Assembly (NCBI RefSeq): GCF_000208745.1
Contig: NC_030856.1
Span: 14,521,525 to 14,585,524 of the forward strand
Source: Theobroma cacao
Taxonomy: Eukaryota; Streptophyta; Magnoliopsida; Malvales; Malvaceae
Length of the DNA: 64,000 nucleotides
Direction: 5' to 3'
The notes under the pieces: model-generated
Databases searched by the model: none
Told to the model about the DNA's origin: nothing
The model's input: only the letters and a program-made list of their open reading frames with translations
Shown: piece after piece, positions 24,401 through 35,717 of the stretch
Layout: every line of letters starts with the position of its first letter
Numbering within the stretch: position 1 is the first letter of the stretch
Position numbers and translations under genes: made by a program

Positions 24401-24952
24401 GGAGCTGCAGCACCAACCGACGGAAAGGAAGAGAGCCAGGCTTGGGTGTTTGACGAGAAGAAAGAAAAGTAAGCAAAAAAGAGAGAGAGCTTTTCTCCTC
24501 AGGGCCGAACGACGCCGTTTGTTGTCCCATGGAATGCTGTGCAAAGCTAAACAGTGTGTCTAGCAACAGCCGTGGTCAGCTTAGTTGTGTTGAGGCTCAT
24601 TCAACTTAATCAGGTAAGGAAAATTTAACTTCTTTGCATAATGGATTTGTGATTATTTAATTGCTTGGGTATTATGATTTGATTTGTTTGAGTTCAACTC
24701 ACAGCATTTAATCTAAGCTTCATAACTTGATGCTAAAAGGTTGATTCGGAAATATTTTTTTTTCTTTACAAAGTCCTAAAAAGGAAATTTTCTAGAGAAT
24801 GTCTTCAAGATTAAGATTAAATTACTTCATCACAATGCTCTAAAAGTTTTAGATATGATTTGCAGGTTTAAGGAGATAATATAATTAGAGGATTATAAAT
24901 ATGTATAAATATGAATATAAATAGGGGCGTGAGAAATATTTATGTATACTAA

Positions 24953-25000
24953 AATATATATATATATACATACATATATATATATATACATATATATGTA
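24953..25000. repeat. (TA)n microsatellite
   Basis: An alternating TA run with a few 'cata' interruptions, directly readable. Confidence 0.85.
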
Positions 25001-26405
25001 GTGAATAAAAATAATATTGCATCAAGTATGAAAATAATTATGATATGGTAGGTAAGAGAATCAACCTTAGAGAATTAACTCCTAAGAAAAATATCATGAC
25101 ATTATGGACAAGTAAACAATGCCGATGATGGGATAATCGTTCGGGATGCGAGAAGTCGTAATCCCGAGCTTATGTTCCCTAGGCTCGGAATCCGAATCAA
25201 GGCTCCACCAGTACGATGGGAGGGCCTCGATTTCAAGATTCCGGAATTCTTAATACATAAGGAGTTTGATTGTATAAAAAAAATTACTCGATAAAAATAA
25301 TAAACAAATACTAAATGATAAAAAAAATGATAAAATAATAACAATTCAAACGTATAATAAATAATTAATTTGAAAATACAATATACATAATACTAAATAA
25401 ATAAAAATAAATAAATATATAATAGTAAAAAATAACTAATTCAAAATTAAATATTGAGCATTAAGTGGCATAAACTATAAGAAATGTGAAGATAAAGATA
25501 AAAAATAATAATAATAAGAAATAAGAATAGGAAATATGATAATAAAATATATAATAAAATAAAAATAATTAATAATAACAAAAAATATAGATTATTGCAT
25601 AGCATATATGTATTGCATCATACATATCATTGCATATAAATATTTCTGTTTTCGAGTTTAAGCCCCGATGATGGGATCTTTCGGGGATCCTGCGAAGGCG
25701 GGTATTTCTCGAAAAGTTCCTTAGGTGAAAAGATGTCCTTGGGTCCCACCAGTATGATGGGAGGGCTCGAGAACCATCTTTAATAAAAGGCTTTTGCCCG
25801 AATTAGGTCCATTATGCACAAAAATATTATTTTAAAAAAAAGAAAGCGTACGATGACCCCGATGACGGGAATTATTCGTCGAATTTGCGAAGGCGAGTTT
25901 CTCGGATAATTCCCTAGGTGAGAGAATATCCCAAGTCCCACCAGTATGACGGGCGGATTTGGAAAATATCCTCGATAAAAGGTTATTTGTCCGACATTTT
26001 TATCTCACGCCATGCATTTCATCTCGCCACCCATTTACATTCCATTTTAGGTTAAATAGGAGATAAAATAAAAAATAATAATTAAGGAAATCTAGTGAAA
26101 TTAAAAATTAAAGCCCAATAGGATAATCTAAAAATGGTACCGTTCATAGAACGGGAGTATGAGGGATGCTAATCCTTCCCCGGGCGTAACCGTACTCCCG
26201 AACCTAGATCCAGGAAATTGTAGACCAGTCTAAGGTTCTTTTCGGTGGGCTTAAAATTAATTTAAGTGTTCATCGATTAGAATCGAGTCAATAGGTGGCC
26301 AATCGCACCTAGTAAAAAAGATTGGTGGCGACTCCTAGTTTAATTTTTAGTGAGTTTTCACACCCACGTCTAGCGGTCGGGTTCCCGGGCCCGCACGTTA
26401 CGACA

Positions 26406-26639
26406 AAGTAAAACTTCTTTTGGATCTATTTTTCAAATCCCATTATGTTGTAACTACTAATTTTTCTCCTTTTAAGTTTTTACTTTTTCCGATACAACTT
26501 TTTCCTTTTATTTCGCCCCATGTAGTTATTGTGTGTAGAATTAGACACCAACTTAGTTAGTATCACAATTACTTAAAAATCAAATAAAATTATATAAAAA
26601 AAATATAAAATTATGGACATACACCCATTATGTGAGTCA
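26406..26639. other. Short AT-rich spacer
   Basis: I see no gene, RNA or repeat boundary in this stretch. Confidence 0.5.
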
Positions 26640-28010
26640 CACTAAAAAAAAAGACTTTTATTGATGTAATTATTTGTCGATAAAGGTTAAAAATTAATCA
26701 TAATCGTAAACACTTACGAATTACCGATGAAATTTTTTGTCAGTAATTAGTCGGAGATATCCTTGTTGGTAATGGATAATGCATTGGTGTCTTCACTCTC
26801 TATCGGTAATTATCGACAACAATACTTTGTCGATAATTTTGTCAGTAAAGTAGTGATTCCATATGTAATATTAATTGTTAATTTTCAATGAACTCCGTTG
26901 GTAGGCAAAAATATACATTGGTAATCCTTGCTAAAAATAAATAAAAAATAGATATAAAAATACCCATAGATAACATCAAATTTAATTCCCCGTTTAGACT
27001 TCAAATGAATAATAAGAAATAAAAATAAATAATAATATGAAAAAATATTTTATTTTAATAAAACCAATAAAAAATACAAATTGTATTATTCTATATACAA
27101 TGAAAAAGAATAAGAAATCCCATCATTTCATAACCCACAAATCTAAAACATACAAATCTAATTAAGTACCACCATCACCCTTCGGTTGCGCCTTTGGATG
27201 ATTAGGCTAGCTTGGCTGCTGTGATGAAAGATCCCGAGTGCTTTGTTGGCACCATAAATTGGAGGATGTGCGTTATGCTCAACTTCATATTAAGCATCTC
27301 ATCACTAATGGAGTCAACTTTTACCTTCAATGCTTGTAGTTCCTCAAGGATCTGATTGAAAGGCAACTAAAACATTGCCGACCACAAGCAGAATCTGACG
27401 TTCGAGCTCCACCAAGCATTGATGCAGGCATGACCTTGATACCAAACTTGTCCATGCTTGCGAATCGAACTTTGGCTAGGATGATAGCTCTCAATCATAC
27501 TTCTACGATAATACTTCTATGATAATGTAAAAGCATATGTTTCCTATAAAAAAACTGAAATGAATTAAACATTAAATTGTTAAATGATAATATAATGAAA
27601 TATAAATGGGTCATTCTTTTTAATTACACTAATGGTTTAGACTTCTTGTCCCACAAACTCTTTCCTACCGTTCATTTGCTTGTGGGTGTGATTGAATAGT
27701 TCAAAGAATCACTACCAAAAATACGAGCTTCATTGATGAAAAATTATGTTGGCACGTGGTCAAAAATACCCTTGTCGTTAATGGCCACTTTGTCGGTGAT
27801 GAAATAATCTATCAAAATATTCTCCAACAACATATTTTATCAGCAATTTTTGTCAGAGAAATAGCAAAACCGTTGGAGATAGATCTAGTCTACGATAAAA
27901 CAATTTCATTAGAAAATTTTGTTGGTAAACTACAAACCAAGTTACTAACGAAATAGTCGATGGATTGAATGCAAACCTTATCATCATATTCTGTCGGTAA
28001 AAAGTGTGAA
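26640..28010. mobile_element. CACTA (En/Spm) transposon debris
   Basis: CACTA termini are seen at 26640 (followed by a poly-A-rich stretch) and 27710 (CACTACCAAAAATACGAGC), with a reverse terminus TAGTG at 26851-26855. Between and after them are clustered subterminal motifs of the 'gtcggtaat / attaccgac' kind, typical of plant CACTA elements. None of the pairs I tested has a convincing 3-bp target duplication, so several damaged copies may overlap. Confidence 0.55.
27225..27370 (-). pseudogene. Fragment resembling the C-terminus of a CACTA-associated protein
   Basis: Read on the minus strand, about 45 codons give an amphipathic, coiled-coil-like stretch (ILEELQALKVKVDSISDEM, then LNMKLSITHILQFMVPTK) preceded by a stop. 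Such coiled-coil tails occur in the plant En/Spm accessory protein family (Transposase_24/PTTA). The identification rests on context and general resemblance only. Confidence 0.35.
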
Positions 28011-28011
28011 T

Positions 28012-29273
28012 CCATTGTGTTAGCTCTATAGCATTCAAATCAATTCCTTGTTTTGAAATGACAAAAAGAAATTGATCACAATTCATCTAAGTCTTGGAAT
28101 ATCAAGTCCAAATATCTTCTAGCATTTTCAAATGAGTTTGAGAAGGAAAACAATGAAGAAGAACTTTAAAAATGCATTCTAGTCCAAATCTATTGATACA
28201 TGTTCTTCATGTATCTATATATTTAGACAAGTATCGATAGATTGTGTAATCTATCGATACATGTTCTTGTAAAAAGTCAAAATTTAAAATGTCAAACTCA
28301 AGCTATCGATACATTTGAGTCTATCAATACATTCTCAAATGTATCAATAGAATTGCAACAAAATACTTGCTGCCTCAAAAGTATTGATACATTGACAAAT
28401 GTATCGATACGTTTTAAAAAAAATATCAAAACCCTTGCAAGCAAGTTCAAATGTATCGATCCATGCACAAATGTATCAAAACATCATAATGGGAATTCAA
28501 AAATAAAAGAGGGAATGTTTCCATACATTCACATATGTATCAATACAATATGACCGTTAAAGCTTTGAATGTAGTGAAGAATGACTATTTTCTCATTAAA
28601 TGTAGTCTCAACTGCCCTTGAAGCTTCAGCAAATATAAATAAAAGCTTCTTCAGCATTTATGAAGGTTGGAAGACTTTGAAACATAGCTCAAATGAGAAG
28701 AATTTGGCAAAAATCATTTAAGACCCTTTGTACTCATTTTTCTAATCCTTAAAAGCATTTATTGAGCCCTCATTCCTTCATTGAACATTTTACCTAATTT
28801 GTTATTCAACCTTTAAGAGGCAACTAGTTGTTTTTATATTCTTCTTATTGTACTTGCTTAAGTGGTTATATCTTAACCAATAATAGAGGTAGAGTGGTTG
28901 TGCTTTAAACATAAAAAGGTAGTGCATTGAAAGGTTCTGCTTGATCTATAAAAGACATTTTATTGAACTTTGACTCAATTGTGAATTTTAAACTCATTAG
29001 TGAATCTATGGGCGAGGATGTAGGCAAGAAGGTTAAACCTCTCTAAAATATTTGTGTTGGTTTTTCTCTTCTTATTTAACTTCTAAACTTTACTTGCATT
29101 TCAAATTTCTTTTATTCATTAAGAAGTCAACTATCTTATTTATTTTCATGTTGAGTATTTAAATTTAAAAAGGGATTCTATTTCTTACAAATTGAAAAAG
29201 AATCTTCAAAATTTCAAAACAATCCAATTCACCCTTTCTTGGATTTATTCACATTGAGCTTATTGAACTAACA
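28012..29273 (+). mobile_element. 5' LTR of a Ty1/copia (SIRE-like) element
   Basis: The right edge is fixed by the primer site that follows: LTR end 'aactaaca', then 'at', then 'tggtatcagagc'. The left edge is approximate. It contains the ATCGAT palindrome array (28185-28560) and a transcribed-looking stretch before the end. No 3' LTR partner was found; the element is cut off at 31025. Confidence 0.55.
28185..28560. repeat. Second array of palindromic ATCGAT-centred motifs
   Basis: About ten variants of 'aatgtatcgatacattt' occur within 375 bp, some as direct palindromes, matching the cluster at 1365-1720. It lies within the copia LTR, probably in U3. Confidence 0.7.
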
Positions 29274-29275
29274 AT

Positions 29276-29291
29276 TGGTATCAGAGCTAGG
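29276..29291 (+). promoter_or_regulatory. Primer binding site (initiator Met tRNA)
   Basis: 'tggtatcagagctagg' lies two bases after the LTR end. TGGTATCAGAGC complements the 3' end of plant initiator tRNA-Met and is the usual primer site of copia elements. Confidence 0.85.
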
Positions 29292-29351
29292 GCTCAATGC
29301 TGCAAGATTAACAACCTTGAGTGATCTAAAAACAAAGCTTAACACATCAAG

Positions 29352-31020
29352 ATGGAATCGACCTCAGTTATTCTTAGTGAAGGACACTCAACTCAAAGAC
29401 CTCCATTCTTCTTAGATGCACACTATCCTTATTGGACGAAAAGAATGGACATGTTCATTTAATCAGTCGATCTTGATGTTTGGAATGTTATCTTAGATAG
29501 TTTATATGTCCCCACTAAGGATGTAGATGGAATAACAATTATAAAAACTAAGAAAAAGTGGGATGATAAAGATAAAAAGTTAATATAAACAAATTACAAG
29601 GCATTCAATACACTTATTTGTTCTCTAAGTGCTAGTGAATTCAATAGAGGATGCATGTGTGAAACTGCTAAACAAATTTTGGATACCTTAGAAATAACTA
29701 ATGAGGGAACAAACCAAGTTAAGGAATCCAAGATTGGACTTCTCACACATGATTATGAGCTATGTAGGACGAAAGAAAATGAGATCATAAATCAAATGTA
29801 TGAAAGATTCACAAACATAGTTGAAGGATTGAAAGCCTTATGAAAAGACTTCCCAAATGCTCAATTAGTCAAGATACTTTATAGTCTCCCTAAGTCATGG
29901 AGACTAAAAGTGACAGCCTAGAGGAAGCAAGAAACCTATATGATTTTAAGTTAGAGGAGCTTATAAGATCTCTACTTACCTTTGAGATGACAATAAAACA
30001 TGAAAATATTTAGGATGATGAAAAGAAGAGGATAATAAAAAGAAAGGGATAGTTGTAAAGTTTAATATTGAATAAAATGAGAGAAACATGAGAGATGAGG
30101 ATATAACGATGATAGCCAAGAGTTTTAAGAAATTTATGAGAAAGAACTATAGAGGTAGGAGACCTCCTAGAAGAGACATGCCAAACGGGGGACATAGCAA
30201 AGACCATTTAATTGTTATGAGTGCAGAAAAATGGAACACACTAAATATGAATGCCTAAACAAGAAAAGTGCTCTAAAGAACTTCAAGAAGAAAGCCATGC
30301 TTGCCACTCGAAGCAATAGTGACAACTCTCAAGATGAAGAAGATGAAGTTACCAACTTTTGCTTTATGGCACTTGAAAATTCCAAGGTATGCTCTACCTC
30401 TCATGATTCTAATTCATGCACCTTATATCAAGACTCATACTCATTTGATGAACTACTAGATGCATAAGATGACTTAGTATTTGAATTTGAAGAAAAGACA
30501 TTAAAATACAAGAACACCATATCTAAACTTAGAGTGGAAAATGAGTTCTTAGTCAAGACAAAAATAGAATTAGAAAACATAGTCAAAGACTTGAAAATTG
30601 AGAAAAATGAGCTGAAAAAAAAAGAATGAGAATTTGCATGCAACCTTTTAAAATTCAACATGAGTCAAGAAAAATTAAATGACTTGCTAGGAACACAAAG
30701 AGCTTTCTTTGACAAAGAAAGAATAGGCTATGATGGTATTCAAAAGGAAACTCATTTTAAAAATGTTTTCATTAAAGAAAATGTAAAATTTGACTCATTC
30801 ACCAAATGCATTTATTGTCACAAAATAGGACATTCTACCTATTCTTTCCTTTTGAGAACTACCACTTTTAGAGATAACAAAATCAAAAGTGTATGGGTTT
30901 CAAAAGGAACCAAACCTCCACATGGTAAAGTAGTAAAATAGGAGTGGGTTCCAAAAGGAACTAAACCTCCACATGGTAAAGTAGTAAAATAGGAGTGGCT
31001 TCCAAAAGGAACCAAAGACA
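29352..31020 (+). pseudogene. Decayed Ty1/copia gag (SIRE-like)
   Basis: The frame starts with ATG at 29352 and shows UBN2-type gag features (TNQVKESKIGLLTHDYEL, ERFTNIVEGLKAL), then a zinc knuckle CYECRKMEHTKYEC (CX2CX4HX4C, about 30212-30253), an acidic Ser-rich stretch, a long coiled coil (about 30480-30630) and a second C..C..H..-like motif (CIYCHKIGHSTYSF). Stops interrupt it at least near 29460, 29585, 29840, 29920, 30465, 30627 and 30940. A 48-bp tandem duplication (about 30895-31000) repeats the PKGTKPPHGKVVK codons. Protease, integrase and RT are absent because another LTR joins at 31026. Confidence 0.8.
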
Positions 31021-31025
31021 CTAAC

Positions 31026-31860
31026 TGTAAAACCCGACCCTATAAATACATGTCATGACATACATGTACTGAGTAGCATGTTATTATGCTAGGAAAGCAC
31101 CTAAGAAAAGACGAAACCCGATATCGTACCTAACGGTACACTTGAGTTGATTTAACCTGGAACTAGTTCAAATAGGAATTTTAGGATGAAATTTAATATT
31201 TTATAGTCCAAGAATGACTAAAAATTATTGTTCGGAGTTCGAGGGTTCATTTGGGGTAAAATTGGAAATTTTGATATTCAATGGCAAAATCGTCATTTTG
31301 CCACCTAAGATAATAATTTGATCATGGAGTGAAATTTTTTACCAAGATTAACTATTTGGAGTAAATTTTNAAGCAATTAAAATTAAGAAGTAGACTATTT
31401 TCGAAAATACTTTTTTTTTTAGGGCTAAAAAAAATCATCCTCAGAAATTAAATAATGATTAGAAATTAAAGAGGAGAGATATCAAAAAATTCAATTAATT
31501 CAATTTTAAACATGTATTTATGAATAATTGACTTATAAATCGGTAGATCTCATTCTTAAGTTTATGTAACAAATTTTTGCAACATCCAGGCAGAAAAAAT
31601 TTAAGTTAGGAAAAAACTCAAAAGTGTTGGACAGGTAGAATTATTTTATTAAAATCATAATATTTTCAGATTTTTTATCATTGGAATTCAAGGAATTAAC
31701 ATAGGTACATTAATGTAAGTAGGTAGGTATGTAGTATTTATACAAATAAAATCGCTGTGAGCAGGTATGCTTGCATTAGTCAAGCATATACCCGCCCGGT
31801 GGTAAAGGGAGAGCCGTGGAAGTGTGGTAAAAGCCTTAGGAAATTTGATGTGAAAATGAG
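31026..31860 (+). mobile_element. Truncated long LTR of the TGTCAA(G/A)CCC family
   Basis: Starts 'tgtaaaacccgaccc' and runs through the same blocks as the LTRs at 36234-39226 (opposite strand), 58853 and 60848: '..atcgtacctaacggtac', 'aactagttcaaataggaatttta', 'gagttcgagg', 'tcattttgccacc'. It breaks off before the DUF247 promoter; the right edge is approximate. A single N lies at 31370. Confidence 0.65.
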
Positions 31861-31948
31861 AAACACATTTCTTATTTCTTTTGGTTAGTTGAAGTATGAA
31901 ATAAAGATAACATCAATAATGGTGATATTTATGCTCTCTAATTGCGCC

Positions 31949-31956
31949 TATAAAAG
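31949..31956 (+). promoter_or_regulatory. TATA box of the DUF247 gene
   Basis: 'tataaaag' lies about 150 bp before the DUF247 start codon, followed by a leader with a (CCA)n run at about 32020-32038. The position suits a core promoter. Confidence 0.6.
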
Positions 31957-32097
31957 GTTCATTCTCACAATCCCAGCTGCACCAAAACTGCCAAATCTTC
32001 TCCAAAAAGTGGCCAAGAACACCACCACCACCACCACCAACGACAACAAGAACATCCCAAGCCAAAAAGAAAGGAAAGCAATAACATAAAAATCGAC

Positions 32098-33780
32098 ATG
32101 TCTTCTCTCCAGACAACAATGACCTCCAATTTCAGTTCAAATTGCGACGAATTTCGATGGGTGATCAACATTCGTAGATTCCTTGATGAAGAGCTAGAAG
32201 ATGATATTGAAATTCCGGTCTCTATCTTTAATGTTCCGAAAGCACTGATGTCCAGTAGCCCTGACTGTTACACCCCGCAGCAGGTTGGTATCAGTCCTTA
32301 TCATTATTGGCGACCAGACCTTTATGAGATGGAGAGATATAAGCTAGCTGCAGCGAAAAGAACCCAAAAGCAATTGCAGTGTCCTACATTTGAAGATCTT
32401 GTTGAACAACTGGAACAGGTTGACCCAAGGATTCGAGCTTGTTATCACAAGTACTTGGATCTGGATTCTGAAACTTTAGCTTGGATGATGGCCATTAGTA
32501 CGTCATTTTTGCTCGAGTTTCTTCAAATCTATGTTTTCCATGAAGGAAAGACTTTATCATCAGAAGTGTGCTCGAGAATGTCCCATTTGGTTGATCATGC
32601 AGGAGCAAAATCAGCTCACAATTCGATTCTCAGAGACATTATGATGCTTGAGAATCAGATTCCATTGTTTGTACTGCGAAAGGTGCTAGAAGTCCAATTC
32701 TCGTCGTTGGAAGCAGCCGATGATTTGTCGCTTTTGATGTTAAGGGGACTATGTCGAGAGCTCTCCCCTTTCAAAATGATGAAGAACTTGCCAAAGATTG
32801 ATATCTCCAAGTGTCCTCATGTTCTAGACTTCCTGTACAATATGATCGTGCCGAAACTGGAAGAACAGTCCGAACCAATCCAACAACCGGAGGATCAAAA
32901 TAAAGAAACCACAAAAGACAAACAAAGCAATCCTGTGCTGGACTCAAGTTATGCGAAGTGGCTCTTGAGTGAGATATGGAAGATGTTCTCAACTATGAAT
33001 TGTGCTCCAACACGGCTAATCAAAGCAGCCCTGAAGTCCGGACCTGTTAGACTCATACTTAACTTGCCCTGGAAAATCCTCTCTAACCTCCCTGGATTTT
33101 CGATCCTGAGAAAACCAATCGAGTACTTATGCTTCATAAAAGAGAAGGAAGAAGAGGTTATATCATCTGCAAGCAATTTCAGCATCCATAAACCACCTCT
33201 TATAGAGGAGATCGCAATCCCTTCCGTAGCTGACCTCTCAAAAGCTGGTGTCCGTATTTTGCCAACTAATGGTAACATTTCAACCATCAGTTTTGATGTC
33301 ACGACTGTTACTTTATACCTCCCCATGGTCTGCTTAGACATTAACACAGAGGTTGTCTTGAGGAACTTGGTGGCATATGAAGCATCAAATGCGTCAGGGC
33401 CTCTAGTGTTTACTCGCTATACTGAATTAATGAATGGGATTATTGATACTGAGGAGGATGTCAAATTGCTAAGAGAAAGGGGCATTATTCTGAACCATTT
33501 GAAGAGTGACAAAGAGGCTGCAGACATGTGGAATGGGATGAGCAAGTCCATCAGGCTGACCAAAGTCCCTTTCTTGGATAAAGTGATTGAAGATGTTAAC
33601 AAATATCACAATGGCAGATGGAATGTTAAAGCCACAGACTTCTTTAAGCAGTATGTTTATGGTTCCTGGCAGTTTCTCACATTGCTGGCCGCAATTATGC
33701 TCCTGTTCCTGATGACATTCCAGGCCTTTTGCTCGGTTTATAGCTGCTCTCAAGTCTTTCGAATCCAAACCTCGGACTGA
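32098..33780 (+). CDS. DUF247/UPF0481 family protein (At3g02645-like), intronless
   Basis: A plant-specific family of membrane-anchored proteins; most have no known biochemical role, but some grass members determine self-incompatibility. 560 aa, single exon. Family blocks are in order: IFNVPKALMSSSPDCYTPQQVGISPYHYW then LYEMERYK (about 42-85), FLLEFLQIYVFHEG, ILRDIMMLENQIPLFVLRKVL (about 180-200), and C-terminal LRNLVAYEAS, DVKLLRERGIILNHL and FFKQYVYGSW. One hydrophobic helix near 526-548 (FLTLLAAIMLLFLMTFQAF) leaves a short tail, consistent with a C-terminal anchor. The start is the first ATG after the TATA box and CCA-rich leader. It is flanked by transposon debris on both sides but has no internal stops or frame shifts, so it appears maintained or recently arrived. 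Confidence 0.92.
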   Translation: MSSLQTTMTSNFSSNCDEFRWVINIRRFLDEELEDDIEIPVSIFNVPKALMSSSPDCYTPQQVGISPYHYWRPDLYEMERYKLAAAKRTQKQLQCPTFEDLVEQLEQVDPRIRACYHKYLDLDSETLAWMMAISTSFLLEFLQIYVFHEGKTLSSEVCSRMSHLVDHAGAKSAHNSILRDIMMLENQIPLFVLRKVLEVQFSSLEAADDLSLLMLRGLCRELSPFKMMKNLPKIDISKCPHVLDFLYNMIVPKLEEQSEPIQQPEDQNKETTKDKQSNPVLDSSYAKWLLSEIWKMFSTMNCAPTRLIKAALKSGPVRLILNLPWKILSNLPGFSILRKPIEYLCFIKEKEEEVISSASNFSIHKPPLIEEIAIPSVADLSKAGVRILPTNGNISTISFDVTTVTLYLPMVCLDINTEVVLRNLVAYEASNASGPLVFTRYTELMNGIIDTEEDVKLLRERGIILNHLKSDKEAADMWNGMSKSIRLTKVPFLDKVIEDVNKYHNGRWNVKATDFFKQYVYGSWQFLTLLAAIMLLFLMTFQAFCSVYSCSQVFRIQTSD

Positions 33781-35700
33781 CATATCTGGTGCATCTTCAT
33801 GTATACATAAATCAAGCTAATATATAGGTAGGATGTAAGACCTTGACAATCATTGGTTTCATTGATTGATTAATTAATTTGGTTGTTGTTCCTAATGGGA
33901 CAGATTGGATTAAAAAATGTTATTCATATATATATATATATATAGATATATATATAGGTTTGCTAGATTCTTAATTGAAATTAGGTTTCATGTTTAGATA
34001 AATTAAAGCAATCCGCTTTTCAGTTGATTAAGGGTGGAGGATATATACCTTAGCCTTTTAGGTTGAAGCTATAGTGTTCTTGGACAGACTTATCATTAGA
34101 GGCTGTTCAGGATTATTTGGTATTGTAAAAGATTATAAAGTGTACTGATTATAAGATTAATTCTCCATTGTTTGCCTGAATAATATATGTTCATTCATTT
34201 CTCACCATTTCCCTAGAAATTACATCATCTGAATATAAGGTCACAGCGAACTCTAAATTAAAGTAATGTGAAATAACATCACTTGTAAGACAAGAATCAT
34301 GAAATTTAATTATTAGCATAAAGTAAAGTATTCCATTAAAGAAAAGAAGGACCAGATAAAATGTTCTAGTCCATTCCAAAATTAAACTTAAGGTGGCAGA
34401 TTAATAAATTAAAAGGTGAAAAAGCAAATCACTTCATAATTTAGAAGCATTAAAAGCTGTATACATTAAAGCATTAAAAAACAATGTATTGTTAGGTTGT
34501 TTATGTTGCGCTATTAATTGACTGCAAACAATTCGGATATTGTGCTATTAATTGGGATTTGGTTTGCAAACAATTGCTATCATTATTAATATTAGCAATG
34601 TGGAAAATGGAAAATGGAAACTTGATGAAAATAGGCTGTTTGAAGGAAGATCGATCAAATAGATCATCTAGATTGTATAAGTAAAATCATTTAACTTAAT
34701 TAAAGTTTAGGGTAATTAAGCAATTAATTAAATGAGAAAATTTAGAATAATTTAAATTAGTTAAATTAATTAAGATTCTATTATAGGGTTTTTAAAGAAT
34801 TTAACTAATCAAATTTATAAAAAAATGTTTTAATTAGTAGTTTAGCAATGGAATAAATATTTTATATAAGTAAATAAAAAATTAATTAAATCAGAAATAT
34901 GATGCATAATATTATATATTTCATTTAAATTAGGGATGTATTAGTAATTAACCAATAAATTAAATTATTAAATTTAGAAAAATTTAAAATTATTTAGCTT
35001 ACTTAAGGTTTAGGGTAAGCAATTAATTAAATGAGTAAATTTAATAAAAGTTAAAATTAGTTAAATGAATTAAGGTTGTAGTTTGTGGTAATTAAAGAAT
35101 TTAACTGATCAAAATAATGAATAAATTTTTTATTTTTTATTTAGAAATGAATTAAATTAGTAATATCACTTAATTAAACAATATTTAAATTAATTAAGGT
35201 TTAGGTTAAGTTAATTAAATATTACTAAATATTTTTAAAATCATTTAAATTAAGTAAGATTTTAATAAATTAATATGTTGGTAACAAATAAAATTTAATA
35301 ATTCTAGTATTTAAATTGGATTTTGTTTTCAATTGATATTTGTGTTAACATCTACTAACATATAATTTTATTATATAAATAAATTTAAGGTTTAGTTTTT
35401 TTTTATAATTAAGGGAGAGGGGATTTGAACCCTACTTTTTAGGCAGAGGGATTATGCATCAACCAATGAGTTAAATGCTCAGGTGCAAATTTAAGGTTTA
35501 GTTATATAAATTAGTTAACTAAATTAGTAATATTATTTAATGTTAAAAATATTTATGGTTTAGTGTTATAAGTAACTTAGCAATTAATTAAATAAGTAAT
35601 ATTATAAAAGTTTATATTTATTTCATGTATTTCTTTGAGTTTTGATAGATTAAAGTTCTATAGGAAGAAGAGGTGGTCATGTGACCTAGTTTAAAAATGA
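33781..35700. other. AT-rich region with degenerate 'aattaaggtttaggg' repeats
   Basis: After the DUF247 3' UTR there is a (TA)n run (about 33927-33955), then about 34680-35600 where 'aattaattaaggtttagggt'-like and 'taaagaatttaact(a/g)atcaaa' phrases recur irregularly. Single TTTAGGG-like cores occur, but not in tandem as at a telomere. No gene seen. Confidence 0.55.
35412..35484 (-). repeat. tRNA-derived (SINE-like) relic
   Basis: On the minus strand 'ttaactcattggttga' resembles a Pol III A box, and 'gggttcaaatccc' about 35 bp later matches a B box. The stems do not form a proper cloverleaf, so this is a tRNA-derived fragment and not a working tRNA. Confidence 0.45.
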
Positions 35701-35717
35701 AAGTTATGTAATACGTA

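Larger units (their letters stand above)
23700..26405 (+). mobile_element. LTR/leader of a Tat/Ogre-like Ty3 element (putative)
   Basis: The parts run in a sensible order: GC-rich hairpins (23819-23904), a TATA box (23978), a leader with 68-bp repeats (24187-24400), a splice-donor-like 'cag/gtaagg' at 24613/24614, three degenerate copies of a '(ccc)cgatgatggg ... caccagtatgatggg' module (about 25120-25230, 25664-25800, 25850-25990), and 'tggtggcgactcc' at 26323. The last is similar to the tRNA-Arg-type primer site I associate with Tat/Ogre elements. No gag-pol follows, so this is a truncated copy or solo LTR. The family is inferred from motif style, and no termini with a target duplication were found. 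Confidence 0.45.

Noticed and set aside
24106..24566. Minus-strand open frames of about 78-134 codons with repeated SLFLYSALLPL
   Set aside because: Produced by the 68-bp tandem repeat; no codon-type constraint and no family resemblance.
28242..28553. 103-codon Cys/Ser/Thr-rich small protein
   Set aside because: Entirely within the ATCGAT palindrome array of the copia LTR; the repeated codons follow from the DNA repeat.
28185..28560. CRISPR-like array because of regularly spaced repeats
   Set aside because: Units are degenerate palindromes with uneven spacing in a plant LTR; no spacers or cas genes, and a eukaryotic setting.
35412..35484. Functional tRNA gene
   Set aside because: A and B boxes are recognisable but acceptor and anticodon stems do not pair; kept only as a tRNA-derived relic.
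34680..35600. TTTAGGG-like phrases as an interstitial telomere
   Set aside because: Only isolated 'ggtttaggg' cores inside longer AT-rich units; no tandem heptamers.
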